Of a stretch of 64,000 bases of DNA, positions 1-13,597 are shown piece by piece. The notes under the pieces were generated by a model, which had not been told where the DNA came from, did no database searches, and worked only from the letters and a program-made list of their open reading frames with translations. Position 1 is the stretch's first letter; every line of letters starts with the position of its first letter. The position numbers and the translations under genes are program-made. Source of the stretch: Ecdyonurus torrentis (taxonomy: Eukaryota; Arthropoda; Insecta; Ephemeroptera; Heptageniidae). The stretch spans positions 8,145,811 through 8,209,810 of the forward strand of contig OX439131.1 in assembly GCA_949318235.1 (NCBI GenBank), read 5' to 3'.

Positions 1-108
1 AAATCTTATTCTTTGAAGATGAGTCGATTTCATAAAGTACGTGAGTATATATATTATTATATGTATAGAGAGTACGTGTGACAAAGCCGATGCTATGTAT
101 GTATATAC

Positions 109-114
<6 letters not shown>

Positions 115-181
<67 letters not shown>
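115..181. repeat. (AT)n microsatellite
   Basis: Uninterrupted alternating A and T. Confidence 0.95.
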
Positions 182-182
<1 letters not shown>

Positions 183-356
183 GTGATCGATGTGTCTAAT
201 GAGCACACTGTATGATGATGTATGACGAGAGACTACAGGGACCTCATTACCCGTACATGCTTTTGCGTATAAGTCCGCACCGTATCATCAACTTGAAAAC
301 CTCTGCTTTTATCATCTTTTTATCAACATTGATTTCAGAAATAAAGCTAGTCATAG

Positions 357-494
<138 letters not shown>

Positions 495-873
495 TACTGG
501 AATCGCATATGTATAGTCTTAATGCGAGAATAATTCACTAATCAATTGTTCATTAAAATCATAAGATTTTTTTTTTATTTTATAAATTTAATTGAAAATG
601 GATTAAGAAATATTTTTGATCTGCTCCCTTCCTTTCGAAGTCACTCTCTTTTGTAAATAATATTTCTTAACCTACGTAGTAAGTATACGTTTCTTTAAGA
701 AGGATTGGTCTTGAAATATTTTTAATTAGAAAATTTTATTTTGTAAAAACCCTATATATCACCTGCGCTTTCAAAATTTTATGATAAATTTTAATTAATT
801 ACAATATATTACAATCTTTTTAGAATAATTACATTAAAAATCGTATAAAATATAATGATAATTAGGTATAATT

Positions 874-875
<2 letters not shown>

Positions 876-948
<73 letters not shown>
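876..948. repeat. (AT)n microsatellite
   Basis: Uninterrupted alternating A and T. Confidence 0.95.
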
Positions 949-950
<2 letters not shown>

Positions 951-1285
951 ATGATAAAAATTATCAATAGCTTTTAATTAATATAATCATTAATCAATTA
1001 CCTAATTTTTAAAGATTACTTTCCTTTTTTTTTTTTTTTTCTTTCTGAAATTAAATTGAAACTTTATTTTTCTCTATATCCACTAGCAAAACAGAGTAAT
1101 AAATCTTACTTTGGTCTTCTTATTGATATTTCCTTGAGATCACATTTATTTGAATTTGTTTGGAAAGTTTCCTCTCTCTTTCTTTCGACTCTTTCAAAAA
1201 CTTAGGTAATCGACTGATATCTTTTTATAAGTTTTATAGAAAAAAAACTTTTCTTTACAACAATCATCAATGTTAGTTTCCCTCT

Positions 1286-1316
<31 letters not shown>

Positions 1317-1749
1317 GAATATCACATTTTAAGAAGGTAAACACTGAGTTTAAACAAGCTTTTGAAAAGTTGTTGAAATTTCACTGTCAACAAGACGTTC
1401 ATACAAACTCTTTATTAATATTATTATTTAACTTTTAATTGCACGTTACAACTTTTCTCAGATTGAAATATGAATAGAATGATTCATTAGTTACTTATTA
1501 TTGTTTATTTATATTTATTATTAGAATATTTTTATGAAATATATCTAACAAAGAAGAACTTTTCCGATTTAAATTTTGTGTGTGCAAATTTTCTTATCAG
1601 AACGAGAGAAAAATTAATATAATAAAATCACTTAAACTTTAATTGGATTTTTTTGTACCTTCTATATATATACAATAAGCAAAAATGTAAAAAAAAAAAT
1701 AATAATTATAATACTCTTCTTCTAAATAATCTATTTTTTTGTGTCCCAG

Positions 1750-2214
1750 GAAATGTACATATTATATATTATCACAAAAATAATTTTGCTTATTTTTCCT
1801 TCCATTTCTTTTATCTACCACGGTATCAAAAAAATAAACATAGAAAACTTTTTGTTTTGTTTTAGAAATCTAAATTATATGCTAGTTCAGTTTGAGGTAA
1901 ATAGTTTTGACGTGTACTCTACTACAGTACTGTACATCGATGTAGTACTGTACGCAATTTTCTCTCGTCCTATCAAACACAAAGTTTGCCTCATGTTTCT
2001 GAACGCATGGAAGAGAATTCGGTATATGTTTTTTTATGTATTAAAGCGATGTTCATGTATAGGTACGTCAACCCCACAACACAAGAGTTCACTTTATTGT
2101 CGAATTTCACAACATCAAAACTTTTTTATGTCCAAGGTAGTAAAAGAAAAATTTAATAAAAATATTGTGGAATGTTTAGAAAAGTTTGCTTTTTTTATAT
2201 CCATATATGCGTAA
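1750..2214 (+). CDS. Possible terminal exon of a membrane protein gene
   Basis: An open stretch of about 155 codons, long for DNA this AT-rich and not made of simple repeats. A pyrimidine-rich tract and ttttttgtgtcccag directly precede GAAATG at 1750, a very good 3' splice site in phase 0 with the frame. It ends at TAA 2212-2214. Numbering from 1741, residues 6-27 (MYILYIITKIILLIFPSISF on) and about 47-74 (LVQFEV...VLYIDVVLYAIF) are hydrophobic. The second is followed by a basic stretch (SRPIKHKV) that faintly recalls TM7 and helix 8 of a class A GPCR with a changed NPxxY motif. The C-terminus is Cys/Lys-rich. No upstream exon is identified in 1-1740, so the gene would start outside the window. 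The family is unknown, and a pseudogene or chance frame remains possible. Confidence 0.38.
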   Translation, partial: EMYILYIITKIILLIFPSISFIYHGIKKINIENFLFCFRNLNYMLVQFEVNSFDVYSTTVLYIDVVLYAIFSRPIKHKVCLMFLNAWKRIRYMFFYVLKRCSCIGTSTPQHKSSLYCRISQHQNFFMSKVVKEKFNKNIVECLEKFAFFISIYA

Positions 2215-4172
2215 TGACGAGGTAAAAAAAAAAAAAAAAAAAAAAAAACAACTAAATGTATGAGGTTTTAATCAAATAGAGCAAGTACAGTTACGTGTAA
2301 TGAGTCTCCTGTAATTTTCATGGTGTTTATTATTTAATTATTGTAAAAGAATTGTCAACATTGTTGCAATTTACAAATTCTTCTTCTTCTTTTTTTTATG
2401 TTTTTGTTAATATTTCCACATTAACTGCAAAAGTTTCAGTGTTGTTTCCTACAAACAAAAATGAAAGTAAAAAAAAAAAGTGGTTTATTTTCAGTATGGG
2501 GAGGCAAGTACTATACTGTGCATGTAATTGTATGTCTTGGCAGGGTATTTATATTATATAACAAAAATAATAATGATAATACCTATATATATAAAAGTGT
2601 TATTGCCTTAAGGAAGAAAAACAAGCTATCTTTCTACTTTAAGCAAAGTTGATTTTTCTTTTATCTTGTGAATGCGTTTCTCATGTATTACTTACAAACA
2701 TAGAGTGAGGAGCTGTCAGGCTACGTCAGCAAAAAAATTTAAGTCATAATTCAAAAACATACACACGCTTGCCTCGCTCCATCGTGACACTAAAGAGCTC
2801 ACTATATCGTGTGCATAAAATATAAAAATAGAAAATTCAATTTATATTTTATAAACTTAAAGCTTCTTGATGTTTATCAATTATTTATGATATGCAGTAC
2901 GTGTAAACAAAATATAGAAAGAAAGAAAGCAACATACTGTACTGTACAGATTTTAATATTTTACGTATTGATTAAATGGAAGTGTGAAAATAAATTTTTT
3001 GATGTTGTGCATGGAAAAAAAAAATCATTATAACATGTACACACAGTAGCAGTAGGTACATTACCAAATACTATAATTATACAAATGTGTGAAATATTCA
3101 ACAAATTTTTTCATTGAAATTAATTACTTTCAAGTTAAATAAAATATATACTCATATTATATTTGAATAATTTAATTAAATAAAATGAACATGCTAATTT
3201 TAACGATCTCAAACTACAATGAATTTTCATACATATTTATTTCTATTTAATTTAAAAATATATAATAAAATACAGTACAGTACAATTGCGTTTGTATATT
3301 ATATTGTATTCATACCAGTTGCCGTTTACAAGAGCAACAGTGTAAAGTATGCAAGCCTGGCATACACAAGTACCCAACTGGTTGCATAAGTTCCCACTTT
3401 TTCCCCCTCACTTGGTTTTTGCGGAGGAAAATTTAAAATAAAAATAGTTGGCCTCTCAGAATTGATGCTTCACTTAACTAGCAAAGTTAACCAAGCAAGT
3501 GTTTTCCCTAACGTGATTTTAAACTTCACGTAAACTTTTGCTTCCACTGTTCTGAAACTCTCATTTAGCACAGTAAGTTTATACATCGCACACTCTTACA
3601 TTGCGCAGACAATAAAAAGCAGTCTTTATCAGTATTCAATACTGTCCTAATTTTTATTAATAAGTGAAAAACATTTTAACTTGCTGAATAATCAAGTTGA
3701 ATCAGTATTTTTCAACATAAAATTTAACAAGTTAGCTTGTAAACTAAATAATTTTTTAAAAATAATTCATCTTACATAATTTACTTTAATATACTAATTA
3801 ATACGATATAAAGTTATAATTTTAAGTACCATGGTATTTGGGTTAATATATTGTGGTAATATAACTTTTTTTTATGAGAGAAAACAAAATGTTATAAGAT
3901 ATGTTTAAATGTTGAGGTCATTAATAATATACATAAAGTAGAGTTGGTTCTATTATGGGATCTCTCTCTCTTTCTCTCTCGAACAACTATCTGCTTGGTT
4001 GCTTAGATAAGTTGATGTAGAACGTGGCGGAGTGAAAACATGAGCTCAAAAACTCCACTACTAATTTCTCACGAAAACTTCTCTAGACTTGACTTAATCC
4101 CTCCATTAAAAGCGCAAAAAGTAGAGGTGGTGGTGAGCTGAGTTTCATAGAGCACAGCACGAGTAAGCAAGC

Positions 4173-4175
<3 letters not shown>

Positions 4176-4249
<74 letters not shown>
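4176..4249. repeat. (GA)n microsatellite
   Basis: Uninterrupted AG/GA units; source of a Ser-Leu frame on the minus strand. Confidence 0.95.
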
Positions 4250-4251
<2 letters not shown>

Positions 4252-4520
4252 CTTCGTAAATTCCCCTGCGAGTTTTGTCCTCGTTGTCGTAAATAAGATG
4301 TCGGCTATACGTACCAACCAACGCCCGACTGGCAATACCTGACATTTCAGAAATAAAGACTTAATCCACGTATTTCACCAGACCAGCTTGTAGACACAAG
4401 AAAACAACAACGTTGGAAAAGTGAAAAACAAACCGATTCATCAATCTGAAACCCTCAGGGCTAAAAAAAAAAAAAAAAAAAATGCAATGATATAAGAAAG
4501 TCTTAAGTTTTTTTGTATAA

Positions 4521-4523
<3 letters not shown>

Positions 4524-4567
<44 letters not shown>
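4524..4567. repeat. Poly-T run
   Basis: About 44 T. On the minus strand a poly-A, possibly an old retrotransposon tail. Confidence 0.9.
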
Positions 4568-4573
<6 letters not shown>

Positions 4574-4677
4574 ATTCGAACTCTTTTATTTTTTATTTTC
4601 TTATTTTTTAAGAAATAAAAATATGAAGGAAAATAAGTCTTATCATTTCTGTGTATATATATATATATATATAAATA

Positions 4678-4680
<3 letters not shown>

Positions 4681-4752
<72 letters not shown>
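4681..4752. repeat. (GA)n microsatellite
   Basis: 36 GA units next to a short (TA)n. Confidence 0.95.
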
Positions 4753-4758
<6 letters not shown>

Positions 4759-5121
4759 ATACGTATATGTATGAAAAGTTCTCAGTTACTTATTTTATCA
4801 AAAAATGAATAATATAAGAAAAGTTTTGAAATGAAATATAAAAATGAAAGATTTACCCTTCAGCATTCATTAATTAGGCTTGACATTTCCTTTTTCTTAC
4901 TCTATAATGAAAAAAAATTATCTTTCAAAGTGATGACATTTAAAAAAAAAAATATTTAAATGAGATTACTATAGACTTTTAAAGACATAAAGTTAAAATT
5001 AATGATAGTATTAAATTATAATATTATTCTGATTATCTTTTAATGTGCGAGTTTCAAAGTACTTTATTATATATTATATTATGACATTTTTTAATTGTTT
5101 ATTTCTTGACGTCATTGATAC

Positions 5122-5124
<3 letters not shown>

Positions 5125-5199
<75 letters not shown>
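5125..5199. repeat. (TC)n microsatellite
   Basis: About 37 units. Open in frame on both strands, with no gene support. Confidence 0.95.
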
Positions 5200-5202
<3 letters not shown>

Positions 5203-8200
5203 GTCATACCTGTTGATCGATTTATCTTTGGTAGATAAAATTGCACTTGCCATTAGAGGCAGCAGAGTGTAATAAAAAGTAAGCAAAATTTCCCAACTGA
5301 CTCCCATGAAACGTGCTTCAAATCCCTTGTAAGTAGTTTCATTTTATATTTTTAGAAGAAACATTATGATGGTGTGAAATAAGCAACCTGAAACCAATAT
5401 TGATTAACATGGAAAAAATACCAATAAAATAAGTTGCATTAAAGGTATGAGAAAATAGTAATACCTCATTTTGTTATATAATATTTTTTTCTTTACTTCT
5501 ATTTTTCTGTTATATCTTTAGTTTGATATATTTGACTCATTTTAACAAGCAATACTTTCCTTTACAGAACGTTAAAATAATGATGTGAGTTTCTCCTTCT
5601 GATCCACAAGATACTGTATCAAAGTATCAAATAACAAAATGAACGAAACATAATATTTTCTTTGCGCAATTATAGATTTTTTTTTTCTACAGACAAGTAT
5701 TATATATATTAGAGATCCAGGGGTGAATGATTTCAAGGGGCAAAATGGGACATTTGAAATTATGGAATGTAATTTTTGAAGTTTCAGCCTTTCGTATGTT
5801 CTATAATATATTTATCTAAAACTAATATATTTATTTATTTTTTCTTTCACATTTTTGATATTTTATGATGGAATTTATGGGAAATGCACGCCTTAAAAGT
5901 TCACTATGAAGAAATATGCCTTAACTTCAATCAAATCTAAGACCACAGAAATGTTTAACTGGAAAATATTTCTGTCATATTTTGAAGACTATTAAAGAAA
6001 CTATGTGATGGAGTATTTATATTTGTCTTTTGAATTAGAAAATTTTCAAGCAAGATTTGTAATAACGGACTTTTTTCCGGGGTTATTTGAAACTGCCTCT
6101 TCATTTTCAAACTAAGTTGGATTATTATCACTTCTCCTGCATCGTATGATCACAACAAAAAAGTAATAAAAATAAAATAACTCTTACGTGGTTAAAAATG
6201 TCAAAATAAATTTGATATGTGTTGTTGATAGATATAAACAAAGAAGGACACTTTGAAGTTGGTATTAGTTCCTCTAAAAGTTGAAAATTTCTATTAGTAA
6301 ATAAAATACCAGTTTAGATAAAAAGCATCCTATTATATCCCAGTTTCTCCTACATTATTGAGGAAAAAAAATCGTTTGATACAGTACAGTACATATTATA
6401 TTGACTTTGGGGGATAATTTTTGCTTTGGTCTTGTGGAGTGGAAAGAATTAAGATAAGCCTAACTGAATCTCAAGAACCGGACACGTCCAGTCATTTGGT
6501 CATCTTCAAAACGGCTGAGAGCAACGGAGTGATGTACCCGCATCCGGTGAAACGTGAAATTTAACAATATCTCGCTATAACCTTGAGTTCCTTGAGGCAT
6601 CTCTTGCTATCAAAACTTTTCTTTATATGTTTTGAGCAAATAACATTTTTTTTTATATATAAACTCCATAACACAAGAGTTCCTTAATTGTTTATTTTTA
6701 AATTTTCCAAAAAAAGAAAAAAAACTTAAAACTTTAATTAATTTATTGATTTTTCTTGAAATATTAGATTTACTTCTACAGTAATTAACTTTTAAAAGAC
6801 AAAAAAATACGACAAAGAACTCTATAATAAAATTAATTATTCAATCGAAAAAATCCTATCTTCTACTTCGTTTTCCTTTTCTCTTATTTTGAAAAAAAAA
6901 AAAAAAAAAGAGGAATTTGATTGGTCGGGAGAGTCAATTACAAGAAGGACGTAGCTGTAGGCTTTTGCCAAGTTTACAACGTCGGGTCTGATTGAATCGG
7001 TTTGGGCTACGCAATCCTCTCATTTTCTTTTACATTTTTCTATCTACAAAATTAATGATAAGGCATGAAATCTCATTATATGGTTTCAATGTGTTTGACA
7101 CCTTTTTAATATTTTATTGATCAGAATTTGTGAAATATTACTTTTTCATTTTATATTTTTATATAATATATATTTCTTTTTCTTTAGATGATCAAAGTCT
7201 CATGAGATGAGAATCATCTCTTATAGAATAAAAGTTTGGAGAAGTAATAATTTTCAAACTTTTTGCTTTCAAATCTTCGCACTTTACGAAAGAAGACAAT
7301 AAATAAAATATTATACTTTCTATGACATTTATTTTTAGAGTTTTTCCTCATATAAATTATATTTTTAAATTCATTCTATAAAATTTACTTGTAAATTTAC
7401 TGTATACATCATGCAATTTTGGAAATGGAGTAAAAGTGGACCTTATATTTTAGGACTTTAACTTTTGGTAAATATAATTTATAAAATAAAGCAAATATGA
7501 AATAATACATAATATATAAAATACGCATGGCATAGACTTAAACATAATTTAAAATAACAATAGTAAACTGGTTAGTTGAAATTCTAAAGCCATCTCATTT
7601 GCTTGTGTTAACAATGAGCTTATATATATATATATATATATATTATACCTCTCTCTCCCCCTCTCTCAAAACGAGGTTTATTTGTTCAGTGAATAGTCAT
7701 ACAGACCACTACTTTACATACATACTACACAGTCACCGTTATGAATGTTTCATTAATTTTATGGTTATAGTATGTACCCCAGAATTATTATTATTAGAAC
7801 TCACACGCACACATACATAGACACAGTCAGTAGTTAGGAACTCTATTCAAATTTTGATATAGGTCATGAAAATATGTATAGTTTAATATGGTTACTTAGT
7901 TATTAAATACATTAACTCACTTTTGGTTTATACACACCACCTTAGAACTACAAAATACTTAAATATAAAGACTTTCCTCTTTTGGTAAAATCTTTTAAAA
8001 ATAATAATAATAAAAAACAATGACTTAAAAACTAAAAGTAACAAAATAAAGTTCATTTTACATATTGTTTTGTTTGGTATTTAAATGGGAAGTTCTAAAA
8101 CCCTTACAGAAAACAAAATTGAAATAAATCATTTGAAATATGCGGTTATATGTTCATCGATATTGTATCATTTTACGTTTATAATTGACTATAAGAGAAC

Positions 8201-8910
8201 AGGAAAGGAGCGTAGTAAATAAGTTTCAAAAATGCTTGCCCAATTTCCTTATTATATGTTATAACGTAACGAAATGTCCTTTTAAAAGCAAAGCTTCTTC
8301 TCTCCATTTCCGTATTAGTTTAAAATCGAAGTAAAGAGGAAAAAGAGGACTCTCCTTTTCATTTAATACCTCAGTGAGAATCTCAACTAGCGCTAAATAA
8401 GCAACCAATATTGAAAGTGAACTTAAGCTGTGAATCAACAAACGTACTTTCCTCATAAGCTTCTTTATTTATTTCCGTACTCAGTAAAAATGTTTCAAAC
8501 TTTTCGTTGGAAAAAAAAAAAAAAAAAAAAAAAAGAAACCGAAAGAATACATTTAAAAAAGGATATTAATAATATATTAACAAAATAAGGAACAGTAAAT
8601 TAATATATATATATACAAAACAAAACAGAAGCAACGAGCTCATTTGCAAAATATCACAGTAAATTAAATTTTATTGTTTATTCTCACAGCATAATTAATT
8701 ACAAGTTCTTTGTATATATTTTTGTAACTTAATTATAAAATATTATTTTGTTTCAATTAAACTTGATTTGTTAATTAAATTTCTTTGTAACATTTTACGA
8801 CTTTTTAATATGCTTTTTAGTTATTTAAAAGATATTATTTTAAGTTTTGTTAACAATATCAAAATTTAAATGACTCAAACAGCCTTTCTAGATTTTCTTT
8901 GCCACGTTAC

Positions 8911-9009
8911 CTTGTTTATGGCTAGCACATTGGCACCACATTTGATGAGAAGTTGCACTGCGTCACGGTGACCATGCCAGGCTGCCATTAAGATTGGACG
9001 CATGCCGTA
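8911..9009 (-). CDS. ANKDD1-like ankyrin gene, exon 4 (one whole ankyrin repeat)
   Basis: Second one-repeat exon of 99 bases, YGMRPILMAAWHGHRDAVQL followed by LIKCGANVLAINK. It has the hallmark GH turn, the LLIKCGAN segment and a closing beta-hairpin. The acceptor is ctgttttcag-like (ttttcag|TAC) and the donor is AACAAG|gtaacg. The motif YGM-P-L-AAW-GH is what made me think of ANKDD1A, whose second repeat, as I recall, has a similar FGM...AWFGH. The donor shows that the transcript continues, yet no other ankyrin-coding stretch was found between here and position 1. The window therefore holds only the N-terminal part, and the death domain expected for ANKDD1 is not seen. Another ankyrin-repeat family cannot be excluded. 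Confidence 0.9.
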
Positions 9010-9559
9010 CTGAAAACATAAAAATTTCATGTCTTTCTACAGGACCATTACACAAATAAACAAATTAAAATGTATAAACATAGTTTAGAGATATATTACT
9101 GGTCTATTTTAAACAGTATTATTTTCAATCTAATGTATAGTAGAAATAGAGTATATAATATTTCAAAATTTTAGAAGTATTATTGACTCAGACAGCTATA
9201 TGACATAGGTTGGTCGTGTCAAAATATAATTTATAAGGTTCAATTGTTTCAAATATAATATTTTTATAATAAAGTTTGTGAAATTTATAAAATTCTATAA
9301 AAAAAAGCAATTATGAAAATAACAAATAATGTAAAGAGATCGTAAAAATACATACCAAACACACAAAAATGGAAACAAAAAGGAAAATATATAATTTTAA
9401 AACTGTTTTTATTTTAATTGAAAATGTTATCATGAACTTAAATTGCTTTTATTATGAACATGCTTTGTTAGTTCATTAAAAAGTTAGATTGCCTTCCAGT
9501 CTTTAAATTATTTGCATTTTTTTTTTAGCCAGGTTAATTATTGTTGTAACAAAACTTAC
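9010..9559 (-). other. Intron 3 of the ankyrin gene
   Basis: The 550-base GT-AG intron between the two one-repeat exons. It is AT-rich and holds nothing recognisable. Its shortness compared with the 6-kb introns upstream fits a recent tandem duplication of repeat exons, which is inference. Confidence 0.85.
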
Positions 9560-9658
9560 CTTGTCGCGTGCCTCTATATCGCATCTTGCTTCTATTAAAA
9601 GTTCCATAATATCTGTATTTCCCCGCGAAGAAGCCCAGTGAATTGGAGCGCGCCCATA
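9560..9658 (-). CDS. ANKDD1-like ankyrin gene, exon 3 (one whole ankyrin repeat)
   Basis: Exon of exactly 99 bases encoding one 33-residue ankyrin repeat, YGRAPIHWASSRGNTDIMEL followed by LIEARCDIEARDK. The core consensus positions are visible: G-R-A-P-I-H-W-A (G-TPLHxA), G-N-T-D-I-M-E-L-L-I (GHxxVVxLLL) and D-I-E-A-R-D for the beta-hairpin. The acceptor is a T-rich ...gtttt|ag and the donor is GACAAG|gtaagt. Both boundaries are phase 0, so this exon could be skipped or duplicated without breaking the frame. Ankyrin repeats stack into a solenoid that binds partner proteins. The partner and role here cannot be read from sequence. Confidence 0.9.
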
Positions 9659-10140
9659 CTAAAACATACAGAGAAAATGTTTTGAAAACTTTTTAATGAG
9701 TAATAAATACGCTACGTTTCATCTCAAGAGTTTTATCTGCTTTTCTTGATGACTTCATTAAATATATAACATTCATTCTCTTGTCAGGACAAAAAAGGAG
9801 CATTATGTAAAATAAAAACTTTGAAAAATTAAAAGTTTTTTAAAATCAATAATAATAATTATAATAATAAAATGGTAATGTCATTCAAAAGCTAACCTAT
9901 ATTACATAAATTTATTGAAATATCAGGCTTTATATAATATGATAAAATATTCATTAATATAATATTTCGATCAAAATGTTATAAAAATAAATTTTTACAT
10001 GTCACAATACTGAATTAATATTAATGTATAAACTCACTTATTTTTGTACACATCAACTACCCGCATATAATACGTATACATACAAAGTTACCCCTTCTAT
10101 AAAGTGGGATTAAAAATAGATATTAATTTTTAGATTAAAA

Positions 10141-10152
10141 AGAGAGAGAGAG

Positions 10153-10216
<64 letters not shown>
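10141..10216. repeat. (AG)n microsatellite with one interruption
   Basis: 38 units, a single C near 10155; inside intron 2. Confidence 0.95.
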
Positions 10217-10220
<4 letters not shown>

Positions 10221-12864
10221 ATCAATGACAAGACAAAAATAAAATAAACTCATGATGTACATATAGTGACGTACTATTAGGATTTGCTAATAATAGAGAC
10301 TGGTGTATTCCACTTTCACTATAGTACAGAGAGACAGAGAGAGGGATGCTGTGAGGAGCGTGATGTGCTTGAGATTACGCAGGGGTGATGGGGGGGGGGG
10401 GGGGGAGGAGTGACGTGTGTCAACATCAGGCGATCGCGAACAACCATCATCTCTCTCCCTAATTCAAACCAACATGTTGACCTCTACTCTCGACACGAGA
10501 GACCAAAAGTTAAACCAATATACCTGCTAATATCACTTGATGCAATATGTACAGTATGGAATGTACTTACCTAATTAGATAATTTTAGGTTAATCCATTT
10601 TTTTATATAGCCTTGATATAAAAAACGTTGCAATTTAATCGTCATTATGTTTTCTATATACATACTACATATGATTGTTTTTTCATCCAATTCAAACGTA
10701 TACAGTATGTTGATATTAAAAAAAATGCAATACAATCTAAAAATTACAACCATTAGCTTCATTATAAAAACTACATTGTATTCAAAATTCGTTATTTCTT
10801 TCTTTCATCGTACAATTATAATACATTCATAATGAATCCGTCAAAACTTCATTAGAAAAACAATTAGAAATGATAGACAACATTATTTTACAAACTAAAC
10901 ACCAATTTTCAATAGTTTAAACCAGGGGATGTAAGCTTTTTTTTTTTCTTGTATCCGAATCTGGATTCCCTTATTGTTTTTCAAAGATCCGAGATCCCGC
11001 ATCCAAATCTCTCTCTCTCTCTTTCTTTCTTTTTCTTTTTCTTTTTCTTTTTTTTTTTTTTTTTTTTTTTCCTTTTTCTTTCGGATAAGAGATCCACGGT
11101 TCTTTATTCTCATTTTACTTTTTAGCGACTGTTAAGGAGGTCCAGATCTAATGTATCATTGAGATGAGCTTAAATTTGTATTTTATACAACTTATTTTAC
11201 ATAATTAAATTAAAATCCAACATTTTTTTTTTATTTGGCATTATATTTTTATTTATATACATTAAAAAAAAGTAATTTTTCTCTCGATAAAAGTTGTAAA
11301 AACATTTTGTAAAATACTTTTTTTAAACAATAAAAATCAAATTAAATTTTGAACGTTATTAAATATCTAAAACTAAATGCCATTTTAATGATTTATATAT
11401 TTATCCCAAATATCCCATAAAATGTCCGTGCTTGTTCATCAATATTGCAACGAAAACTGCTACTCAATGTCCCATGACAGATACGAGGCGATCACATATA
11501 AAATAGAGAGACAATTTTTCAAACTTGTGGATTGCCCCAGTTATGGACCAGAATTTAAAAGATTTATGTCAGTCTCGGCTACCAATCAATATAGTTTATA
11601 AATATATGACGTAAAACAATTGCACTATATATATATAATAATAAAATATGAATATAGCGACCTTAAAAAATTTATTATAGTTTTAAAATCTATTCTGTGT
11701 TTGTTTATATTCATGCTAAAAATGTTTTATGAGATCATAATATTATGTATATGCATAAAGTATATGGAAAGTATCTTTGAAGCTATATTTTATGGTAAGT
11801 AATAATAGAAATTTTGCATGTTTAAGCATGATTATTAAAGAGTGTCTTTCATAGTTATAAAGTTTTCATTTTTTTTTATTAGAATTTTTAGCTAATTTTG
11901 ATTGTAATTTTTAAGGTATGAATAACTAATAAACTATTAAGTAAATAAATGACAATTTTTGAAAGTACAAATACGATTTTTGTTATGAATTAAGTGGAGT
12001 CTACATACTCGTGCCAAGTGAAATGTTTTGAAAAGTTGTTGTCAAAACGACTGACTTCTCATACATGCATAGTGCTACTTTGAAATAAAAACAACTTAAA
12101 ATTCCATAGAAATACAAAATTGTAACATAATCTGTTGTATAACACAATGAAAATAAGTATAAAGTCAACAGAAAAGTTACATCGTAGCAAGAGAAACACT
12201 TTATTTACACAATATAATATTGTTAAGTTTTGCTTAATGTAAAACTTTTGCTAAAAGCCCTGCAACAACACAAACCAATTAATTTAGTTTTTGTCTACTT
12301 AGAAAACCTTGTATTATACATAACAGTAGTTGTATTATAGCTAACTCATTATATCAACAGAATAAATAATAACATCCTATAAGCAACACTTATTTACTCT
12401 CCAGTAATCTACTCATAAAAATGAAATATATAATTAAACTAATTTAACCATGGGCCGGGGGGGGGGGGGGTCAAATCTGGAGTACGATAGTCAATAACAG
12501 GCAGCGTGGTAAAAGGCAATTGATTCCTTTCTCTTTTTTCTTTTTTCTATCTGCGGGACCACCTTTTTAGCGTTTCTACTTTCTAGCGTTTTTTTTTTCT
12601 TTTTGTTAATACCTAGCTAGTATTATTACTATTATTATTAAAGCTACTGCACTGAGGCTGGAAGGTTTTAAATGAGAAATCATGTTCTAGTCTAATAATA
12701 ATAATAAAATCATCTTCATTACCGCCAACACCCATTGTCATTGATTTTTTCCCATATCTCATCAGCACCGTCATACTCTACACATGGAAAATTATTTTAC
12801 AATTAAATACATATAATGACTGATTTAATATTACATAATAATACATAATAGTAATACATATTAC

Positions 12865-12907
12865 GTGTGTGTGTGTGAGTGAGTGTGTGTGTGTGTGTGT
12901 GTGTGTG
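12865..12907. repeat. (GT)n microsatellite, interrupted
   Basis: GT units broken by gagtgag in the middle. Confidence 0.9.
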
Positions 12908-13597
12908 AGTGCCCGCTTTCCATCACAATATATAAGGCATTTATAATTGTTGGTTTGTTTATTAGTTCAAAAACAAAATACGATTTTAATGATCATATTA
13001 GATAAAAATTATGTCGTATAAATAAAAAAAAATCCATTAGCTATACGGATGAGTCTTGTTCAAAAAGTTGATGTTATGGGATTAAAAGAGAAGTTATATA
13101 AATATTTTTTTTTGTATAGAATGCCGACGAATGGGTTTTGCTGGGCATACGTACGAGGCCTTTGGGATCTGAGTATAAACGAGAGAAAAGCTAGCTAGTT
13201 ATTAACTCTGTGTGAATTGTAAAATACCCTTTTCTCATTCATCTATGTACTAAACACAAGCAAGCTGAAAATTCTAGCTTGTTTTCGGTCATGGACTATG
13301 CTATTGTATCGACTTTTCAAACGTACGTTATGTATGAGAACAAAACTTAAAGAGTATTGCAGAATTAAATACTAGACAAACAAAATAACAATAACAAGTT
13401 TTGTGTATAATTTTTGCATTAGCTTTAAGAACCACAAGTAAAATGTTCCAATATTTGAGACACAAATAACGTAATTTTTATAATCAATTAAACTATGACT
13501 CGTAACTCAAGACTAATACTTACATGAGTAAGTCAAAATGCATTTTTTTGTAGTAGTTCAAAGTAAAAAGTATCATAAATATACCTTATGATATGAC

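Larger units (their letters stand above)
2215..8910. other. Probable intron/intergenic DNA, no gene recognised
   Basis: Poly-A at 2224-2248, the microsatellites listed above, a short (TA)n at 7619-7642, and AT-rich unique sequence. GC-richer patches at 3300-3600, 6420-6600 and 6909-7025 show no splice-bounded frame. The ankyrin gene must continue through or past this stretch, but no ankyrin motif was found on the minus strand. Confidence 0.6.

Noticed and set aside
181..320. Possible minus-strand exon ending CATGTACGG|gtaatg
   Set aside because: The frame needed to continue the ankyrin exon (phase 0) hits a stop at once and the acceptor has no pyrimidine tract.
4069..5307. Ser-Leu and Arg-Glu frames at 4.1, 4.6 and 5.1 kb
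   Set aside because: Driven by GA/TC microsatellites; the non-repeat portions show no domain.
10923..11150. Possible second hAT-like element (CAGGGG start and GATCCG words)
   Set aside because: No matching opposite end or duplication could be found; the resemblance may be chance around a T/C-rich tract.
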